Positions 7,266 through 15,267 of a stretch of 64,000 nucleotides of DNA are shown one piece after another. Each line of letters opens with the position of its first letter. Position 1 is the first letter of the stretch. The position numbers and the translations under genes are program-made. Source of the DNA: DATBDE01 sp045805605. GTDB taxonomy: Bacteria > Actinomycetota > Thermoleophilia > Solirubrobacterales > Solirubrobacteraceae. The notes beneath the pieces were generated by a model, which had not been told where the DNA came from, ran no database searches, and was given only the letters and a program-made list of their open reading frames with translations. The stretch is taken from NCBI GenBank assembly GCA_045805605.1, contig JBJMKX010000021.1, forward strand, positions 19,944 to 83,943, read 5' to 3'.

Positions 7266-9544
7266 CGTCGTCCTCCGGCGGCGGCGAGCGCGAGCGCTCG
7301 CTCGGGGGTGATCGGCAGGTCGGTGACCTCGGCGCCCAGGGCGTCCGAGACCGCGTTCGCGATGGCGGCGCCGGCGGCGTTGGTGCCGCCCTCGCCGGCG
7401 CCCTTGAAGCCCTGCGGCGTCAGCGGCGACGGCGCGTCCTCGGTGACGAGGACGTCGACCGCTGGTACCTCGGTGGCGGTGGGGAGCAGCAGGTCGGCGA
7501 AGGTCCCGGCGACGAGCTGCCCCTGCTCGTCGTAGGCGAGGTGCTCGAACAGCGCACCGCCGGCGCCCTGCGCGAGCCCGCCGACGATCTGCCCCTCCAC
7601 CAGCATGGGGTTGACCGACCGGCCCACGTCGTACGCGATCGCATAGCGGTGGATGCGCACGGCGCCGCTCTCGACGTCGACCTCTACCGCGGCGCAGTGC
7701 AGGCCGTACGGGAAGCTCATGTCCTCCGAGCTGTACCGGCCCTCGCCCGCCAGGCCGTCGCCGTTGCGCTCGGCGAGCTCTACGAGCGACACGCGGGCGC
7801 TCGGCGTGCCGCGCACCTCGACGCCGGCGTCGGAGAGCACGAGGTCCTCGACTGCCGCCTCGAGGTGCTCGGCGGCGGCGTCGAGCAGGTGGTCGTGCAG
7901 CGCCTCGGCGGCGCGCGCGACGGCGGCGCCGCCCAGCGCGGTGGCGCGGCTGCCGAACGAGCCCATGCCGTCGGGCACGTGGTCGGTGTCGATCAGCTCC
8001 ACGCGCACGCGCGCATAGTCGACGCCGAGTCGGTCGGCGCACACCTGGGCGAGCACGGTCTGCAGCCCCTGGCCGAGCGAGGCGGCGCCGGTGTGGACCA
8101 CGATCTCGCCGCCGCGTGCGAGCGACGCGCGACCCCACTCCCAGACCCCGATGCCGCTCTTCTCGACGAACAGGGCGATGCCGACGCCGCGGCGCACGCG
8201 AGGATCGCCGACACCGGCATCGCGCCAGGCGCGCATCCCGCCGTAGTCGAACCGCTCGAGGCCGGCTTGGAGCAGCCGCGGGTAGTCGCCGCTGTCGTAT
8301 ACGACGGGATGGCCCTCGAGTTCCGTGCCCACCGCGTAGGGCATCTCGTCGGGCGCGACGAGGTTCTGGCGTCGCAGGTCGGCCGGGTCGCGATCGAGCT
8401 CACGTGCCGCCATATCGACGAGGCGCTCGCGCGCGAGCGTGGCCTCGTAGCGGCCGGGCGCCCGGTACGTGCCCGACGGGGTCTTGTTCGTCACCACCTG
8501 GCGCACGACCACGCGATAGGCCGGAAGCCGGTAGGGGCCGGGGAGCAGGCCCGCGGTCATGCCCGGTACCACGGTGCCGTGCGTGCGGACATACGCGCCC
8601 GTGTTGTTGAGCAGGGTGCCGCGGATGGCCAGGAAGGTTCCGTCCGCGGCGAGCGCCAGCTCGAGGTCGTGAGCCTGCTCGCGCGAGTGGTTCGTGGAGC
8701 GCAGGTGCTCCTCGCGGTCCTCCGCCCACGCGATGGGCCGGTTGAGCGCGAGCGCGCACCACGGGATCAGGTAGTCCTCGGGGTAGAACTCGCCGCGGGC
8801 GCCGAATCCGCCGCCTACCGACAGCTCGACGAAGCGGATGTCGGTCTCGTCGCGGCCGAGCATTGCGGCCAGCATGCGCCGGTTGACGTGCGGGACCTTG
8901 CTCGCCCCCCAGATCGTCGGCCGTCCGTCCTTGCCGCAGGGATCGACGAGGAGGCCACGGGTCTCCAGCGGCACCGCCGCGTGGCGCTGGCACCCGATGC
9001 GTGCGGCCACGACGACGTCGGCGGCGGCGAACGCGGCGTCCGCGTCGCCGTGCCCGATGCGGTACTCCGCGGCCAGGTTCGTCCCCGCATGCTCGTGCAG
9101 GACGGGCGCATCCGGCTCGAGCGCCCGGGCCGCGTCGACCACGGCGGGCAGCGGCTCGTAGTCGACCTCGACCAGCTCGGCTGCGTCCTCGGCGCGGTAG
9201 CGGCTGTCGGCGACCACGACGGCCACCGGCTCGCCCGAGTAGCGCGCGACCTCGCGGGCGAGCGGGCGCTGCAGGAAGCGCTCCATCCCAGGGTGGCTGA
9301 ACATCCGCATCGGGATCGCGGGCCCGCCGCCGTCGGGCACGTCGGCAGCGGTAAAGACCTTCACCACGCTGGGCAGCGCCTCCGCGTCGCGCACGTCGAT
9401 GCCGGCGATCCGGACGTGGCCGTGCGGGCTGCGCAGGATCGTCGCGTGCAGCGCGCCCGGCAGGCGGACGTCGTCGGCGAAGCGCGCGGCGCCGGTGAGC
9501 AGCGGCCGGTCCTCCTTGCGCAGGAACGAGCGGCCGATGGTCAC
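7262..9544 (-). CDS. Molybdenum hydroxylase large subunit (CoxL/XdhB-like), copy 2
   Basis: A 760-residue large subunit starting with GTG 9544 (MTIGRSFLRKEDRPLL), overlapping the preceding stop by GTGA. The cofactor loop is SVGGGFGARGEF near residue 246, and the C-terminal glutamate motif is FKGAGEGGTNAAG. The active-site loop is SGTYRAPGRYEA, unlike the CSFR loop of CO dehydrogenase and also unlike copies 1 and 3 of this window (FRGVG, YRGVG), so a different substrate is likely. It forms a complex with the two genes downstream. Dehydrogenases of nicotine, ketones or purines are all conceivable; the sequence does not decide. Confidence 0.92.
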   Translation of the reverse strand: MTIGRSFLRKEDRPLLTGAARFADDVRLPGALHATILRSPHGHVRIAGIDVRDAEALPSVVKVFTAADVPDGGGPAIPMRMFSHPGMERFLQRPLAREVARYSGEPVAVVVADSRYRAEDAAELVEVDYEPLPAVVDAARALEPDAPVLHEHAGTNLAAEYRIGHGDADAAFAAADVVVAARIGCQRHAAVPLETRGLLVDPCGKDGRPTIWGASKVPHVNRRMLAAMLGRDETDIRFVELSVGGGFGARGEFYPEDYLIPWCALALNRPIAWAEDREEHLRSTNHSREQAHDLELALAADGTFLAIRGTLLNNTGAYVRTHGTVVPGMTAGLLPGPYRLPAYRVVVRQVVTNKTPSGTYRAPGRYEATLARERLVDMAARELDRDPADLRRQNLVAPDEMPYAVGTELEGHPVVYDSGDYPRLLQAGLERFDYGGMRAWRDAGVGDPRVRRGVGIALFVEKSGIGVWEWGRASLARGGEIVVHTGAASLGQGLQTVLAQVCADRLGVDYARVRVELIDTDHVPDGMGSFGSRATALGGAAVARAAEALHDHLLDAAAEHLEAAVEDLVLSDAGVEVRGTPSARVSLVELAERNGDGLAGEGRYSSEDMSFPYGLHCAAVEVDVESGAVRIHRYAIAYDVGRSVNPMLVEGQIVGGLAQGAGGALFEHLAYDEQGQLVAGTFADLLLPTATEVPAVDVLVTEDAPSPLTPQGFKGAGEGGTNAAGAAIANAVSDALGAEVTDLPITPERALALAAAGGRR

Positions 9545-10740
9545 CTTCGCAGGCCCCCACCGAGGCGGAAGAGCGCATGCTCGACCAGGTTGCGCCGCGG
9601 CGTCCGCCAGCAGCGCAGCGAGTGGTGCCCTTCGTGGAGCAGGCAGATGTTGCAGGAGGTGCAGTCGACCCGGCCGGTGCGCCCGCGTGCGAGCTGGCGC
9701 ACAAGGTCGGGCTCGCGGATCAGCGGCCGGGACAGCGCCACGAGGTCGGCGTCACCCGCGGCGAGGACGCGGTTCATCGTGTGCGTCGTACGCATCCCGC
9801 CGACGAGCACGATCACCGTCTCGACGGCGCTGCGCACGGCCCGCGCCCAGGGGAGGAAATAGGCCTCGGGCGCCGCCTCGCTGAGCAGCCGATGGAGCAG
9901 CAGGTCCTCGGCCGCTCGCCGCCGGTCGACGGCCACGTACTGGCGAGCGGAGTCGGACGCGGCCCGCATGACCCCGCACGAGATCTCCACGCCGTCGAGG
10001 CCCGCGGCCACGAGCCGCTCGGCCCGCCGCACCGATTCGTCGAGGCCGAGGCCGCCGGGCGTGGCGTCCACCATGCCGAGCTTCATCGTGACCGGCATCG
10101 ACGCGGGCACGGCCGCGCGCACCGCGCGCGCGACCTCGAGCGCGAAGCGGTCGCGTGCCTCCGCCGAGCCGCCCCACGCGTCGATGCGGCGGTTTGCGGC
10201 GGGGGAGGAGAACTCGCTGATCAGGTAGCCGTTGGCGGCGTGGATGTGGACGCCGTCGAAGCCGGCATCGACCGCGCGGCGCGCGCCCGCGGCGAACGCC
10301 TCGATCGCCTCGCCGATCTCCGCCGTGCTCGCCTCGGGCACGTCGCGGCCGGTGAGCGCGTTGGGGACGGCCGACGGCGCCAGCGGCTCCGTGCCGGCCT
10401 GCACGCGCGACTGGCTGCCGGCGTGGGCCACCTGAGCGAGGATGCGCCCGCCGTGGCGGTGCACGGCGTCGGCGACGCGTCGCAGCCCCGGCACGAGGTC
10501 GTCGGAATAGATCCCCGTCTGGCGCCGCGCGTACTGACCGCGCTCGGCGCAGTAGAGGTGGCCCGTGAAGATGAGGCCGACGTCGTTGCGCGACAGCGTC
10601 TCGTACAGCGCCACGTACTCGTCGGTGACGGCCCCACGCTCGTCGGCCATCGTCTCCGAGGTGCCCGCGCGCACGATCCGGTTGCGGAGCTCAAGCGGGC
10701 CGAGCTGCCCCGGCTCGAACATGGGCGCAGTCATGGTCAT
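9541..10740 (-). CDS. Old-yellow-enzyme-type NADH:flavin oxidoreductase, single-domain form with Cys cluster
   Basis: A 399-residue TIM-barrel flavoprotein. ELRNRIVRAGT at the N-terminus, GGRILAQVAHAG, FDGVHIHAANGYLISEF and DAWGGS are the classical FMN and substrate motifs. Near the C-terminus CTSCNICLLHEGHHSLRC matches the four-cysteine [4Fe-4S] motif of 2,4-dienoyl-CoA reductase/trimethylamine dehydrogenase relatives. The C-terminal FAD/NAD(P) half of those enzymes is absent, since the protein ends soon after the cysteines. It may take electrons from a separate partner. The start at 10740 overlaps the upstream stop (ATGA); ATG 10734 is an alternative. Its place between Mo-hydroxylase genes suggests reduction of a double bond in the same pathway. 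Confidence 0.85.
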   Translation of the reverse strand: MTMTAPMFEPGQLGPLELRNRIVRAGTSETMADERGAVTDEYVALYETLSRNDVGLIFTGHLYCAERGQYARRQTGIYSDDLVPGLRRVADAVHRHGGRILAQVAHAGSQSRVQAGTEPLAPSAVPNALTGRDVPEASTAEIGEAIEAFAAGARRAVDAGFDGVHIHAANGYLISEFSSPAANRRIDAWGGSAEARDRFALEVARAVRAAVPASMPVTMKLGMVDATPGGLGLDESVRRAERLVAAGLDGVEISCGVMRAASDSARQYVAVDRRRAAEDLLLHRLLSEAAPEAYFLPWARAVRSAVETVIVLVGGMRTTHTMNRVLAAGDADLVALSRPLIREPDLVRQLARGRTGRVDCTSCNICLLHEGHHSLRCWRTPRRNLVEHALFRLGGGLRR

Positions 10741-13058
10741 CGCCGGGCCACGGCGGCCGCCGCGACGCGCTCGGGGGTCAGGGGCAGCTCGTTGCATTCC
10801 ACGCCGAGGGCGTCCGACACCGCGTTGGCGAGCGCGCCGGGAGGCCCCAGCGTGCCGCCCTCGCCGACACCCTTCGCGCCGTTGGGCGAACCGGGGGCCG
10901 GGATGGACATGTGCGCGACCTCCAGCGGAGGCACGTCGGGCGCCGTGGGGACGAGGTAGTCCATCAGCGAGGCGGTCAGCGGTTGGCCGTCGGGGCCGTA
11001 GACCATGCCCTCGAGCAGCGTCCCGCCCAGGCCCTGGGCCACCGCGCCGTGCACCTGGCCCTCGACGATGATCGGGTTGATGACGGTGCCGCAGTCCTCG
11101 ACGACGACGTAGCGCTGGATGTCGATTGCGCCGGTCTCGGCGTCGACCTCGACCTGGCAGGCGTGGGTCGCGTACGGGTAGGCGATGGCGGGCGGGTCGA
11201 ACGTCGCGCTGACCCGATAGCGATCGGCGGACGCGGCCTCGACGAGCTCCTGCAGCGGCACCGAGGCGGCCGGCGAGCCCGCGACGTGTACGGCGCCGTC
11301 GGCGAGTACGAGGTCCTCGGGATTCGCCTCCAGGCGCTCGGAGGCATCCTCGCGCAGCCGCTGCAGTAGCTCGCCGCAGGCATCCCGGATGGCGCCGCCG
11401 CCAGCGATCGCGCTCCGGCTCGCGAAGGTGCCGGTTCCATGCAGCCCCCCCACGGACGTGTCGGCGTGCGCGACCCGCACGCGCGCCAGGTCCACGCCCA
11501 TCTCATCCGCCGCCATCTGCGCGAACGTCGTCTCCGAGCCCTGCCCGATCGCCGGCAGCGTCGTCCACACCGTGACCATGCCGTCCGCGTCGAGCATGAT
11601 GTGGGCGCCGTCGAAGCCGGCGATGCCGACCATGCCGCGCCCGGTGAAGACCATCGAGTTGATGCCGGTGAACTCGACGTAGCACCCGATCCCGAGGCCG
11701 ACGAGCCGACCTTGGGCGCGCGCCTCGCGCTGGGCGGCGCGCGCCTCCCGGTACCCGATGGCCTCGAGCGCCCGCTCGAGCGCCTGGGCGTAGTCGCCGC
11801 TGTCGTAGTGCTGGCCGGTGACCGTCTCGTACGGGAGCTCGTCGGGCGCGAGCAGGTTGCGCCGCCGGATCTCGGCCGGGTCGAGGTCGAGCTCGGCTGC
11901 GAGCAGGTCCATGACCCGCTCGTGCACGAACGACGCCACGGGTAGTCCGACGCCGCGGTAGGCGCCCTCCGGGCACTTGTTGGTCGCGACCGCGCGCCCC
12001 CGCGAGCGGTAGGTGCGCAGCCGGTAGGGGCCGGGGATCATGCCCGGCGTCCCGAGCGCCTCCAGCATGTGGCCGTGCGGGTAGACGCCGTAGGCGCCGG
12101 AGTCGCACAGGACGTCTGCGTCGATCGCAAGCAGCGCCCCGTCGCGGTCGGCGGCAGCGCGGACGCGCACGGTTTGGTCGCGCGCGTGGCTGGAGGCAAG
12201 CAGGTTCTCGGAGCGATCCTCGGCCCAGCGCACGGGCCGGCCGAGTCGGCGCGCCAGCCACACCACGACGATGTCCTCCGGATAAGCGTGCGCCTTCTGC
12301 CCGAACCCGCCGCCCACGTCCGGCACGACCACGACGACGAGCTCGCGCGGCAGCTCGAGCAGCTCGGAGACCACCTGGGCCAGCTTGTGCGGCGCCTGCG
12401 TCGAGGCCCAGATCCGCACGCCGTCGCCTTCCGGCGCCGCCTGCATCCCGCGCGACTCGATCGGCAGAGCGGCGTAACGGGGGTTGACGAACGTGCGCTC
12501 CACGACCGCGGCCGCGTGCGCGAACGCCGCATCCACGTCGCCCGTCTGTATGCGGTTGTCGAAGATCACGTTGGATGCGTAGCCGTCGACCACCACCTCG
12601 TCCGCGGCAGCGGCGTCGAGATCGGCCACGACGGGCAGCGGCTCGAGGTCGAGGTCGACCAGCTCGGCCGCGTCCTCGGCCGCGTAGCGCGAGGCGGCGC
12701 AGATCGCCGCCACGGGCTCGCCGACGAACCGAACAGCGTCCTCGCCCAGCAGGGGCCGCGGCGTGGCCACGGCGAGCACGTTGTCGAGCGGGGGCACCAG
12801 CGGCCCCGTGTCGAGGTCGCTCGCCACCACCACGGCCTCGACCCCGGGCGCCTCGCGCGCACGGGCGACGTCGATGCCGGCGACGCGCGCGTGGGCCGTC
12901 TGGCTGCGCGCGAACGCCACGTGGAGCACGCCCGTCGGGTCAAGATCGTCGAGGAAGGTGGCGGCGCCTCGGAGGAGGCGCTCGTCCTCCCGGCGCCGCA
13001 GGGAACGGCCGACAGCGGAGCCGGCCGAAGGGCTTACGGCAGCGCTTCTGGGCACCAC
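10737..13058 (-). CDS. Molybdenum hydroxylase large subunit (CoxL/XdhB-like), copy 3, without own S and M genes
   Basis: A 773-residue large subunit. SLRRREDERLLRGAATFLDD opens the family domain, DVGGGFGQKAHAYPED is the cofactor loop, GAYRGVGLPVASF is the active-site loop (not CO-dehydrogenase) and GAKGVGEGGTLGPPG holds the catalytic glutamate. No ATG is available near the family start. I chose GTG 13058 (VVPRSAAV); GTG 13055 is equally possible. There is no Shine-Dalgarno sequence, and a TATTAC hexamer ends 7 bases before the start, so the message may be leaderless. There are no adjacent small or medium subunit genes, so it must borrow those at 5912-7265 or act with other partners. It is the first gene of the 13-kb operon. 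Confidence 0.88.
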   Translation of the reverse strand: MVPRSAAVSPSAGSAVGRSLRRREDERLLRGAATFLDDLDPTGVLHVAFARSQTAHARVAGIDVARAREAPGVEAVVVASDLDTGPLVPPLDNVLAVATPRPLLGEDAVRFVGEPVAAICAASRYAAEDAAELVDLDLEPLPVVADLDAAAADEVVVDGYASNVIFDNRIQTGDVDAAFAHAAAVVERTFVNPRYAALPIESRGMQAAPEGDGVRIWASTQAPHKLAQVVSELLELPRELVVVVVPDVGGGFGQKAHAYPEDIVVVWLARRLGRPVRWAEDRSENLLASSHARDQTVRVRAAADRDGALLAIDADVLCDSGAYGVYPHGHMLEALGTPGMIPGPYRLRTYRSRGRAVATNKCPEGAYRGVGLPVASFVHERVMDLLAAELDLDPAEIRRRNLLAPDELPYETVTGQHYDSGDYAQALERALEAIGYREARAAQREARAQGRLVGLGIGCYVEFTGINSMVFTGRGMVGIAGFDGAHIMLDADGMVTVWTTLPAIGQGSETTFAQMAADEMGVDLARVRVAHADTSVGGLHGTGTFASRSAIAGGGAIRDACGELLQRLREDASERLEANPEDLVLADGAVHVAGSPAASVPLQELVEAASADRYRVSATFDPPAIAYPYATHACQVEVDAETGAIDIQRYVVVEDCGTVINPIIVEGQVHGAVAQGLGGTLLEGMVYGPDGQPLTASLMDYLVPTAPDVPPLEVAHMSIPAPGSPNGAKGVGEGGTLGPPGALANAVSDALGVECNELPLTPERVAAAAVARR

Positions 13059-13061
13059 GGC

Positions 13062-13075
13062 GATCGTAATACATA
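13062..13075 (-). promoter_or_regulatory. TATGTATTACGATC motif, promoter/operator of the Mo-hydroxylase operon
   Basis: The 51-base divergent gap between the third large subunit (minus) and asparaginase (plus) contains, on the minus strand, CATATGTATTACGATCG just before the GTG start. TATTAC is in a fair -10 position for a leaderless transcript. The same 14 bases occur at 58344-58357, and the core recurs at 5866-5874. The arrangement (A)TGTATTACGA has a GT-n3-AC core resembling operators of some GntR proteins; a GntR gene ends this operon. Regulatory function is inference. Confidence 0.5.
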
Positions 13076-13109
13076 TGAGCTTTGCGGCTGGGACATAGGG
13101 TTGCCGGCC

Positions 13110-14102
13110 ATGGCCAAAATCTTCGTCATCGCGCTCGGCGGTACGATCGCCATGACCTCGGAGGGCGGCGGCGGAGTGGTGCCCAACCTGACCGCAGAGG
13201 ATCTCCTCGCGGCGGTGCCGGGCCTGTCGGACGTCGCGGACGTGCGCAGCACCACCTTCCGCCAGGTCCCCGGTGCGCACCTTGGCCTCGACGACGCGGT
13301 CGCGCTGGCGGCCGAGATCGAGCGGATGCTGGGGGACAGCGACGGCGTCGTGATCACCCAGGGCACGGACACGATCGAGGAAATGGCGTTCGCGCTCGAC
13401 CTGCTCGTGCGCTCGCCCAAGCCGGTGGTGGTCACCGGTGCGATGCGCAACCCCCAGGCCGCCGGCGCCGACGGCCCCGCCAACCTGCTCGCGGCGGTGC
13501 AGACCGCGGCCGCGCCGGCCGCCGCCGGACTCGGGTGCGTCGTCGTGCTCAACGACGAGATCCACGCGGCACGGCTGGTCGTCAAGCGTCACACGGTCTC
13601 GCCGGCCGCGTTCGCCTCGCCGCTGGCGGGGCCGCTCGGCTACGTGGCCGAGGGAAGGCCGCGGGTGCTGCTGCGCCCGGCGCCGGTCGACCTCGGCCTC
13701 GGCGACGCCGTTGGCCCCCGCCCCGTCGGTCTCGTCACCGTGGTGCTGGGCGAGGGCGGCGACGCGCTGCGCGCGGCGGCGGTGCGCAGCGAGGGCGTCG
13801 TGGTGGAGACCATGGGCGGCGGCCACGTCCCGCTCGACGCGGCCGACGCGGTCGGCGAGGTCGCGGCGTCGATGCCGGTCGTCTACGCGTCACGCACCCA
13901 GGTCGGCGAGGTGCTGCGTGCCACGTACGGCTTCCCCGGCTCCGAGCGCGACCTGCTTGCGCGCGGCGCCATCGGCGCGGGCTGGCTGAACGCGCGCAAG
14001 GCGCGCGTTCTGCTCTCGCTGCTACTCGGCGCCGGGCCGGCGGCCGACGTCCCACGCCGCTTCGCCGCATACCTCGACGGCGGAAACGGCCACGGTGAAT
14101 GA
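13110..14102 (+). CDS. L-asparaginase/glutaminase-type amidohydrolase
   Basis: A 330-residue type I/II asparaginase-family enzyme. IALGGTIAM (residues about 7-15) has the nucleophile threonine, VITQGTDTIEEMAFALDLL the second catalytic Thr-Asp pair, and VTGAMRNPQAAGADGP the typical third block; a Lys follows in RLVVKRHTVSP. No signal peptide is seen, so it is cytoplasmic. It hydrolyses asparagine, glutamine or a related side-chain amide to the acid and ammonia. It heads a four-gene plus-strand unit whose members overlap (its stop overlaps ATG 14099). In this nitrogen-scavenging context the natural substrate could be a non-standard amide. Confidence 0.9.
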   Translation: MAKIFVIALGGTIAMTSEGGGGVVPNLTAEDLLAAVPGLSDVADVRSTTFRQVPGAHLGLDDAVALAAEIERMLGDSDGVVITQGTDTIEEMAFALDLLVRSPKPVVVTGAMRNPQAAGADGPANLLAAVQTAAAPAAAGLGCVVVLNDEIHAARLVVKRHTVSPAAFASPLAGPLGYVAEGRPRVLLRPAPVDLGLGDAVGPRPVGLVTVVLGEGGDALRAAAVRSEGVVVETMGGGHVPLDAADAVGEVAASMPVVYASRTQVGEVLRATYGFPGSERDLLARGAIGAGWLNARKARVLLSLLLGAGPAADVPRRFAAYLDGGNGHGE

Positions 14103-14329
14103 CCCAAACGGACGCCCTTGTACGAAGCGGATCTACCATCGAGTCCATGGCGGAGCGCACCGTCGTCGTCGAGATCAACCAGCAGCAGGCCGAGATGCTC
14201 GACCGGCTGATCGCGGAGGGAGGCCTCGGCTCGACGCACGGCGAGGTCATCCACAGCGGCTTCGCGCGCTTCTGCCGCGAGCACCCCGACCTGCTCGGGC
14301 CCGCCGGCGACGAGGCGGCCCGAGCATGA
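14099..14329 (+). CDS. Small ribbon-helix-helix-like protein
   Basis: A 76-residue protein from ATG 14099, which overlaps the asparaginase stop as ATGA; ATG 14147 (MAERTVVVEINQQQ) would give a 60-residue form starting at the conserved part. The pattern beta-strand VVVEI, helix QQQAEMLDRLIAEG, turn GSTHG, helix EVIHSGFARFCREH resembles Arc/MetJ/CopG-type RHH proteins. The same pattern appears at the C-terminus of the next gene product, about 13 identities over 41 aligned residues by eye. Its stop overlaps ATG 14326. It is a possible small regulator or an assembly partner of the adjacent enzyme; neither role is shown. Confidence 0.7.
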   Translation: MTQTDALVRSGSTIESMAERTVVVEINQQQAEMLDRLIAEGGLGSTHGEVIHSGFARFCREHPDLLGPAGDEAARA

Positions 14330-15261
14330 GCGCCCGCGAGGTGGTCTTCGAGCACGTCATGGAGCCCGGGACGGGCAAGGCGGTCCCCGTCCTGCGGGGA
14401 CAGATCCTGCGCATCGAGCAGGTCGGCAACGGCCAGTGCGCCGACTTCAACGCGTTCAACCTGCACGACTACAAGGAGTACTTCCACTGCGGGCGCACCC
14501 GGCACCTGCACGGACTGTTCCCGGCCGAGGGCGACATGCTGTGGTCGGCCCCGCCCCGCGAGCGCCCGATGTTCACGATCATCAGTGACAGCGTCGGGAC
14601 GAACGACATCCAGTACCCGCGCTGCACGGGCTTCCTCTACGAGTACCAGTTCGGCTTCGAGCAGCACACGAACTGCCACGACATCCTCGCCGAGTCGATC
14701 CGCGAGTACGGGCTGACCCCGGACGACGTCCACGACTCGTTCAACTTCTGGATGCACACCGGCGTCGACGACGAGGGCAAGCTCTACATCAAGCGCCTGC
14801 TCGCCAGGCAGGGCGACTACGTCGAGCTCATGGCCCACTTCGACACCCTCGCCGTGCCGAACGTCTGCGGCGCCGACATCTTCAGCACGTCGAACTTCGA
14901 GCTCAAGCCGCTCAAGGTGCAGGTGCTCGACTCGACGACCGACGACCGCGACCAGTGGCTCCAGCCCGAGGAACGGCAGTTCCGCAACCAGCGCACGCCG
15001 GACGACTTCAAGGTCAAGGACATCAAGGTGACGCGCGAGCTCGTCCCGGACGAGTCCTACACGCCCGACTGGCCCGTCTACCCCATCGTCAAGCAGCCGG
15101 TCGAGGTCACGCTGTCCGACGAGGACGCCGAGCTGGTCGAGCAGCTGCGCGCGAAGGGCGGCTTCGGCGAGAGCGACGGCGACATCGTTCGCCACGCGTT
15201 CTTCAGCTGGTGGATCGAGCACTACATGCGGGGGCCGAAGCAGCACCACGCCGGCGAGTAG
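14326..15261 (+). CDS. DUF1989 (urea-carboxylase-associated) family protein with C-terminal RHH-like domain
   Basis: A 311-residue protein. Residues about 10-230 are the DUF1989 domain: GQILRIEQVGNGQCADFNAF, GRTRHLHGLFP, MLWSAPPRERPMFTI, TNCHDILAESIREYGL, VHDSFNFWMHTGVDDEGKL. The family lies next to urea carboxylase and allophanate genes in other bacteria and is thought to process small amines or amides; no activity is assigned here. After about residue 255 comes a second domain (VEVTLSDEDAELVEQLRAKG, then a helix IVRHAFFSWW) resembling the small RHH protein encoded just upstream. Most family members lack this tail. ATG 14326 overlaps the previous stop. Confidence 0.82.
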   Translation: MSAREVVFEHVMEPGTGKAVPVLRGQILRIEQVGNGQCADFNAFNLHDYKEYFHCGRTRHLHGLFPAEGDMLWSAPPRERPMFTIISDSVGTNDIQYPRCTGFLYEYQFGFEQHTNCHDILAESIREYGLTPDDVHDSFNFWMHTGVDDEGKLYIKRLLARQGDYVELMAHFDTLAVPNVCGADIFSTSNFELKPLKVQVLDSTTDDRDQWLQPEERQFRNQRTPDDFKVKDIKVTRELVPDESYTPDWPVYPIVKQPVEVTLSDEDAELVEQLRAKGGFGESDGDIVRHAFFSWWIEHYMRGPKQHHAGE

Positions 15262-15267
15262 GCGAAG

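Noticed and set aside
7256..9862. 868-codon plus-strand open frame
   Set aside because: Mirror of the copy-2 large subunit; composition biased, no domain seen.
403..13058. CO dehydrogenase operon (coxMSL with coxG)
   Set aside because: Gene order and CoxG fit, but all three active-site loops lack the CSFR motif required for CO oxidation.
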